Assembly (NCBI RefSeq): GCF_001598055.1
Contig: NZ_CP014845.1
Span: 1,364,001-1,428,000, forward strand
DNA length: 64,000 nucleotides
Reading direction: 5' to 3'
Source: Cupriavidus nantongensis
GTDB lineage: Bacteria > Pseudomonadota > Gammaproteobacteria > Burkholderiales > Burkholderiaceae
Shown: piece after piece, positions 60,669-64,000 of the stretch
How the letters are laid out: every line of letters starts with the position of its first letter
Position numbering within the stretch: the first letter of the stretch is position 1
Translations under genes and position numbers: made by a program
The notes under the pieces: model-generated
What the model saw: only the letters and a program-made list of their open reading frames with translations
What the model was told of the DNA's origin: nothing
Database searches by the model: none

Positions 60669-61640
60669 TCATTGCGGCGGAATCCCGGTGTCCCTGACCA
60701 CGCGCGCCCAGCGCTCGCGCTCGCTCTTGATAAAGGTGCCGAATTGGGCCGGCGTATCGCCGCCCGGGATGCCGCCCAGCTCCGCCAGCCTTGACTTGAT
60801 CTCGGGTTCGACCAGGATGCCGGCGACTGTCTTCTGCAGCCGGTCTATCACCTCCGGCGGCGTGCCGGCCGGCGCCACCAGGCCGAACCATGCCGTCACC
60901 TGGAAGTCGTTCACGCCGGCTTCCTTCATGGTGGGAACGTCGGGCAGCTCGGGCACGCGGCTGGCGCTGGTCACGGCCAGCGCGCGCAGCTTGCCCGAGC
61001 GGATATGCGGCAGCGAGCTGGGCAAGTTGTCCACCATCATGGTGACCTGTCCCGCCACCAGGTCGGCCACGGCCGGCGCCGCGCCCTTGTACGGAACGTG
61101 GATCAGGTCGGTGCCGGTGCGCTTGCGGAACAGCTCGCCGGACAGATGGACCGACTGGCCGGTGCCCGAAGATGCAAAGGAGTACTTGCCCGGCTGCGCC
61201 CTGGCCAGCGCAACGAGTTCGGCGACGGTGCGGGCCGGCACGTTGGCATTGACCACCAGCACATTGGGCACCGACACCACCAGGGTGACCGGCGCAAAGT
61301 CCTCTGCGCGGTAAGGCAACTGCCGGTACAGGCTGTAGTTGATGGCATTGGGCCCGATATTGCCCATCATCAGCGTGTAGCCGTCGGCGGCCGACTGCCT
61401 GAGCGCTTGCGCGCCGATGATGCCGCCTCCGCCGGCGCGGTTTTCCACCACCACCGGCTGGCCCAGCAACTCGCCCATGCGCTTGCCGACGAGGCGCGAG
61501 GCGATATCGGTCGTTCCACCAGCAGCCGCCGGCACGATCAGCCGGATCGGCTTGTCGGGATATGCCGCCAGGGCTGCGCCATGGGCCGCTATGAGGGCAA
61601 CACCAAGGGCCAGCGACAGCCCGTTGAAAGCCTGTTTCAT
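60669..61640 (-). CDS. Bug-family periplasmic binding protein (TctC-like)
   Basis: A 323-residue solute receptor started at ATG 61640. Signal ends at HGAALAAYPD. The Bug features are YPDKPIRLIVPAAAGGTTDIASR, QPVVVENRAGGGGIIGAQAL, HVPYKGAAPAVADLVAGQVTMMVDN and the closing SERERWARVVRDTGIPP. It is the second orphan of this family in the window. It is convergent with the dehydrogenase gene, 38 bp apart, and could bind a metabolite of that enzyme, but nothing in the sequence shows this. Confidence 0.93.
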   Translation of the reverse strand: MKQAFNGLSLALGVALIAAHGAALAAYPDKPIRLIVPAAAGGTTDIASRLVGKRMGELLGQPVVVENRAGGGGIIGAQALRQSAADGYTLMMGNIGPNAINYSLYRQLPYRAEDFAPVTLVVSVPNVLVVNANVPARTVAELVALARAQPGKYSFASSGTGQSVHLSGELFRKRTGTDLIHVPYKGAAPAVADLVAGQVTMMVDNLPSSLPHIRSGKLRALAVTSASRVPELPDVPTMKEAGVNDFQVTAWFGLVAPAGTPPEVIDRLQKTVAGILVEPEIKSRLAELGGIPGGDTPAQFGTFIKSERERWARVVRDTGIPPQ

Positions 61641-61725
61641 CGTCGTCTCCTGTTACGGCCGCGCCATGCTTCTGTGTTGTGGTCGTGGCGCGGCGTCGAA
61701 TCACGATAAATCGACCGTCAGAGCG

Positions 61726-61739
61726 ACGTGAATTCACGT
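61726..61739. promoter_or_regulatory. perfect 14-bp palindrome, candidate operator
   Basis: ACGTGAATTCACGT has no spacer and no mismatch. It lies 86 bp before the Bug gene start and 133 bp before the coiled-coil gene on the other side. No regulator gene is adjacent. Confidence 0.5.
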
Positions 61740-61871
61740 TTGGAGAAAGAAGGCTTCGGCCTGACGGAAGCCGTGACTCAAGTCCGCGCACAAAGCAGCC
61801 GATATCCGCCTTGAGCCGGCAGCTTCCGCGGACGAATTGCCCAGCGCCGGCAAACCAGGAGAAGTACCACC

Positions 61872-62357
61872 GTGACGATGATCGAACCGATTGCAGCCAA
61901 GACAGCGGCTGCCGTGTCGATGGATGCGCCCGCGGCACCGGCCGCCACCACCAGCGAAAGCGCCGGCGACGCGCCAGGAATTAGCGGCCGGCCCGCGGCC
62001 AGTACCGAGATCCATATCTCGGCCCCCGGCCACGCGCTGGTTGGTGGCGACAAGGCCGCGTCAGTGCGCGACAACAGCGATGTCGACGACAGCGGCCTGC
62101 CCGATCAGGCCAAGGATGCGATCAAGCGCCTGCGCGAACTGCGCGCACAGCTGGAGCGCAAGCTGCAGGAGCTGGAGGAGGCGAAGAATGCCACCACCGG
62201 CACGCCGGACCAGAAGCGCATCCGCATCGCGGTGCTGCAGCAGGAAATCGCCAGCCTGGGTAGTGCCATCACCACCACGACCGCGACGCTGAACCAGGCC
62301 ATTCGCGAACTCTCGGCAGAGCAGCAAATGCTGGCCGGCAGCCTGGCAATGCGCTAG
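61872..62357 (+). CDS. coiled-coil hypothetical protein (FlxA-like pattern)
   Basis: A 161-residue protein. AGGAGA (61857-61862) is better spaced to GTG 61872 than to the ATG at 61878, so GTG is preferred; the difference is two residues. Residues 1-75 are Ala/Pro/Ser-rich and probably disordered. Residues 80-155 form a long heptad coiled coil: IKRLRELRAQLERKLQELEEA and RIRIAVLQQEIASLGSAI. There is no signal peptide. The pattern recalls FlxA-like proteins, but the match is only in style. Function unknown. Confidence 0.65.
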   Translation: MTMIEPIAAKTAAAVSMDAPAAPAATTSESAGDAPGISGRPAASTEIHISAPGHALVGGDKAASVRDNSDVDDSGLPDQAKDAIKRLRELRAQLERKLQELEEAKNATTGTPDQKRIRIAVLQQEIASLGSAITTTTATLNQAIRELSAEQQMLAGSLAMR

Positions 62358-62371
62358 CACGCCAGGCGGCA

Positions 62372-62419
62372 TCGCTCAGTCGCGGCGTCGCTCAGCCGCT
62401 GCTTCGCTCAGTCGCGATA
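62372..62419. repeat. three tandem copies of a 16-bp unit at a gene end
   Basis: TCGCTCAGTCGC begins each unit at 62372, 62388 and 62404, with C for T in the middle copy. The third copy contains the stop codon and last residues (RD) of the lipoprotein gene, so the array looks like repeated duplication of the gene's 3' end. Confidence 0.75.
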
Positions 62420-63061
62420 GGCCCACAAATCCACCACGCGGCCGCCGTCGTCCGCGATCAGGCGGAATGCGGCCGGCTGGTAGTCGGTATCGATGGCAAG
62501 CACGCCGGTGGCATTGGCGGGCAGCGTGCCGCAGGCCGACGTCGACAGCTTCAGGCTCAGCGTATTCGGCATGGCCTGCGCGGCGAGCGTGCCCGACAGC
62601 TGGCATGCCGAAGCGCCGGGCGCGATCTTGCCTTCCCCGGTGACGGTGAAGGTGGCGCTGGCGCCGGTGGGCAGCACCGTGGTGTAGGTACCGGCCACGC
62701 TGGCAAGCTCGACGCTCGCGGCGGGCACCGCCGCCTGGCTCAGCAGCCTGACGCTGGCGGACGCGTCCGCGCCCGGTGCGGCAACCCAGCTGCCGCCCTT
62801 GTCGCGGCGGTAGATGGCGGTGGCCTTGTCTTCGGCATCGGCCAGGGCCAGGTAGCGGCTGCCGTCCGTGCCGGCGTAGTACTTGCCGACGGTCGGGTTG
62901 TCGGCATCGCCCACGCTGACGACATAGGCGCCGGGCTCCAGGTCGGTGACCGACAGGGTTGCGGTGGCGGGCGGTGCGCCGTTGTCGGGCGCGTCGTTGC
63001 CGCCGCAAGCGGCCAGCCCCAGCGCGGCTGCCAGGGGGAACAGGGAAATAACGCGTTTCAT
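62408..63061 (-). CDS. lipoprotein of unknown function
   Basis: A 217-residue protein started at ATG 63061 (MKRVISLFPLAAALG). The lipobox LAAC gives a lipidated Cys19, followed by a Gly/Asp/Pro-rich linker. The mature part has alternating strand patterns (GKYYAGTDGSRYLALADAE, SVELASVAGTYTTVLPTGASATFTVTGEGKI) and two Cys (ASACQLSG, STSACGTL) that could form a disulfide. It suggests a small beta-barrel or lipocalin-like domain; no family is claimed. It follows the SurE-like gene by 11 bp on the same strand, so they are probably cotranscribed. Confidence 0.75.
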   Translation of the reverse strand: MKRVISLFPLAAALGLAACGGNDAPDNGAPPATATLSVTDLEPGAYVVSVGDADNPTVGKYYAGTDGSRYLALADAEDKATAIYRRDKGGSWVAAPGADASASVRLLSQAAVPAASVELASVAGTYTTVLPTGASATFTVTGEGKIAPGASACQLSGTLAAQAMPNTLSLKLSTSACGTLPANATGVLAIDTDYQPAAFRLIADDGGRVVDLWAYRD

Positions 63062-63072
63062 CGGGACCTGCC

Positions 63073-64000
63073 TCACTGGCCGAACAGTTCACCCAGGCGC
63101 AGGCGCAGCCATTGCTGGCCGGCGGGACGCTGGTCGAAGCCGATCTGCATGGCGGTGACGGCCGTCTTGGTCTTGTAGACCACGGACTCGTCCTCGGCCT
63201 GCGCGGCGGTCGGCGTGCCGCTGCCGGCGCCGATGCCGAGCCCGTACGGCGCCGTGCCGCTGAACTTCAGCGCATAGGCGTCGAAGGTGCCATGCCGCGA
63301 GAACGCGAACGGCGTGGCCGCCGTCGGCGCGTTCGGGAAGTTGACGTTCAGCGCCAGTCCCGCCGGCAGCAGCGGGCCGCCGTTGGCCTTGGCTTGCAGC
63401 GTGCCGAGCAGCTTGGTGGTCAGCTGCGCCACCACGCCGGACACCGGGCTCGCCAGGCCGGCATTGTCGACCGAGTCCGTGCCCGCGCTCAGCGCGATCG
63501 ACGGAATGCCGCGCGCCGCGCCGAACTGCGCATTGCTGACGGTGCCCGAGCTGTTGACGATGCGCCCGACGTTCTGGCCTTCGTTGGGACCGGACAGCAC
63601 CAGGTCCGGGGCCTTGCCCCAGCGTGCCGGCGCCAGCACGTCCAGGCCGTACATGGTCGCCATCACGGGCGTGCCATGGGCGTAGTGGTAGTCACCATTG
63701 GTGTAGCCCGCCTTGGTGAAGGGCCCCACCGCCGGCTCACCGGTTTTAGCCGCGCCGTTGTGGCAACCGCCCTCGGCCTCGACCTGGGTCTTGTCGTTGT
63801 CCGGCACGATGACCGTGGTGCTGTACATCACGATGCCCGCGCCGCGGCCGCTCTGGCCGGTGCAGGGTACGCTGACGATGACGTTGTGGCCGGCGCCCTT
63901 GAGCGCGTCGTACAGCGCCTTCAGGTTGCTGGTCAGGCCGTCGTCGTTGGTCAGCAGGATGTTCAGGGCGAAGGCAGGACTCGCCGAGGCGGCCAGCAAG
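63073..64000 (-). CDS. SurE-like nucleotidase with export signal, 5' end cut by window
   Basis: At least 309 residues; the frame is open to the window edge, so the true start lies beyond. The first visible residues LLAASASPAFALN look like the end of a Sec signal with cleavage after AFA. The SurE active site follows directly: NILLTNDDGLTS (metal Asp pair), then VSVPCTGQSGRGAG and LVLSGPNEGQNVG (metal Asn). ARGIPSIALSAG and LNVNFPNAP are also typical. Classical SurE enzymes are cytoplasmic 5'/3'-nucleotidases of about 250 residues. This one is longer, with a beta-rich tail, and appears exported. Cotranscribed with the lipoprotein gene. Confidence 0.88.
   Translation of the reverse strand, partial: LLAASASPAFALNILLTNDDGLTSNLKALYDALKGAGHNVIVSVPCTGQSGRGAGIVMYSTTVIVPDNDKTQVEAEGGCHNGAAKTGEPAVGPFTKAGYTNGDYHYAHGTPVMATMYGLDVLAPARWGKAPDLVLSGPNEGQNVGRIVNSSGTVSNAQFGAARGIPSIALSAGTDSVDNAGLASPVSGVVAQLTTKLLGTLQAKANGGPLLPAGLALNVNFPNAPTAATPFAFSRHGTFDAYALKFSGTAPYGLGIGAGSGTPTAAQAEDESVVYKTKTAVTAMQIGFDQRPAGQQWLRLRLGELFGQ

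Noticed and set aside
1..64000. CRISPR arrays, tRNA or rRNA genes, insertion sequences, prophage
   Set aside because: No regular spacer-repeat pattern, cloverleaf-type sequence, transposase or phage structural gene was recognised on reading both strands.

Overview
The window is a high-GC, gene-dense stretch of a betaproteobacterial chromosome, most like Cupriavidus/Ralstonia. The evidence is the strong G/C bias at third codon positions, two Bug-family (tripartite tricarboxylate) binding proteins, a MexEF-OprN type pump, a BvgAS-like two-component set and a tyrosine-catabolism cluster next to an Lrp-type regulator. I see no rRNA, tRNA, CRISPR array, prophage or insertion sequence. About 54 protein genes were placed. 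The genes at both window edges are cut: a secreted nuclease on the left and an exported SurE-like protein on the right.

Layout. 1-2.6 kb: an ExeM-like secreted nuclease, a DUF2127 membrane protein and an SRPBCC protein. 2.6-11.2 kb: an RND multidrug pump (adaptor, permease, outer-membrane channel), an alpha/beta hydrolase that has lost its catalytic serine and histidine, and a LysR regulator. 11.3-21.4 kb: SodC, a 2-oxoglutarate dioxygenase, a phospholipase-D lipoprotein, an M20 peptidase, a GlxA-like AraC regulator, a BON-domain protein, an acyl-CoA synthetase and an SRAP (HMCES/YedK) protein. 21.4-24.3 kb: a siderophore receptor with a Fur-like box and an orphan BrnA antitoxin. 24.3-33.6 kb: a redox and alkylation-stress block with a TetR repressor, a pyridine-nucleotide disulfide oxidoreductase, a peroxiredoxin-glutaredoxin hybrid, an M20 dipeptidase, a DUF1348 protein, a 2OG-Fe(II) oxygenase, Ada, and a cNMP-glutaredoxin-flavoprotein chimera. 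33.8-36.9 kb: YceH, a patatin, a TetR regulator and a small membrane protein. 37.1-40.9 kb: a BvgAS/EvgAS-like phosphorelay split over three proteins. 40.9-45.6 kb: an Lrp regulator, hppD, an aromatic amino acid permease and tyrB, closed by a textbook terminator. 45.8-50.6 kb: paoABC-like molybdo-aldehyde oxidoreductase and a MipA/OmpV porin. 50.8-54.1 kb: a Bug protein and a TonB-dependent receptor interrupted by one in-frame amber codon. 54.3-64 kb: a glyoxalase-fold protein, UspA, arginase, a MHYT-GGDEF-EAL protein, a TetR and hydroxyisobutyrate-dehydrogenase-type pair, a second Bug protein, a coiled-coil protein, a lipoprotein and the SurE-like protein.

How parts work together. The clearest new link is an operator shared at a distance. 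The TetR gene at 24.3 kb carries a 14-bp palindrome upstream, and the same sequence occurs twice about 5 kb away in the divergent promoter of the DUF1348 gene and the 2OG oxygenase-ada operon. This suggests one small regulon joining TetR, DUF1348, the oxygenase and Ada. That Ada has lost three of the four cysteines of its zinc/phosphotriester switch, so outside control by a repressor would make sense. Paired operators were also found for the Lrp regulator (41.4 kb) and for the TetR at 59.1 kb. The two iron-uptake receptors share a Fur-like box of identical geometry.
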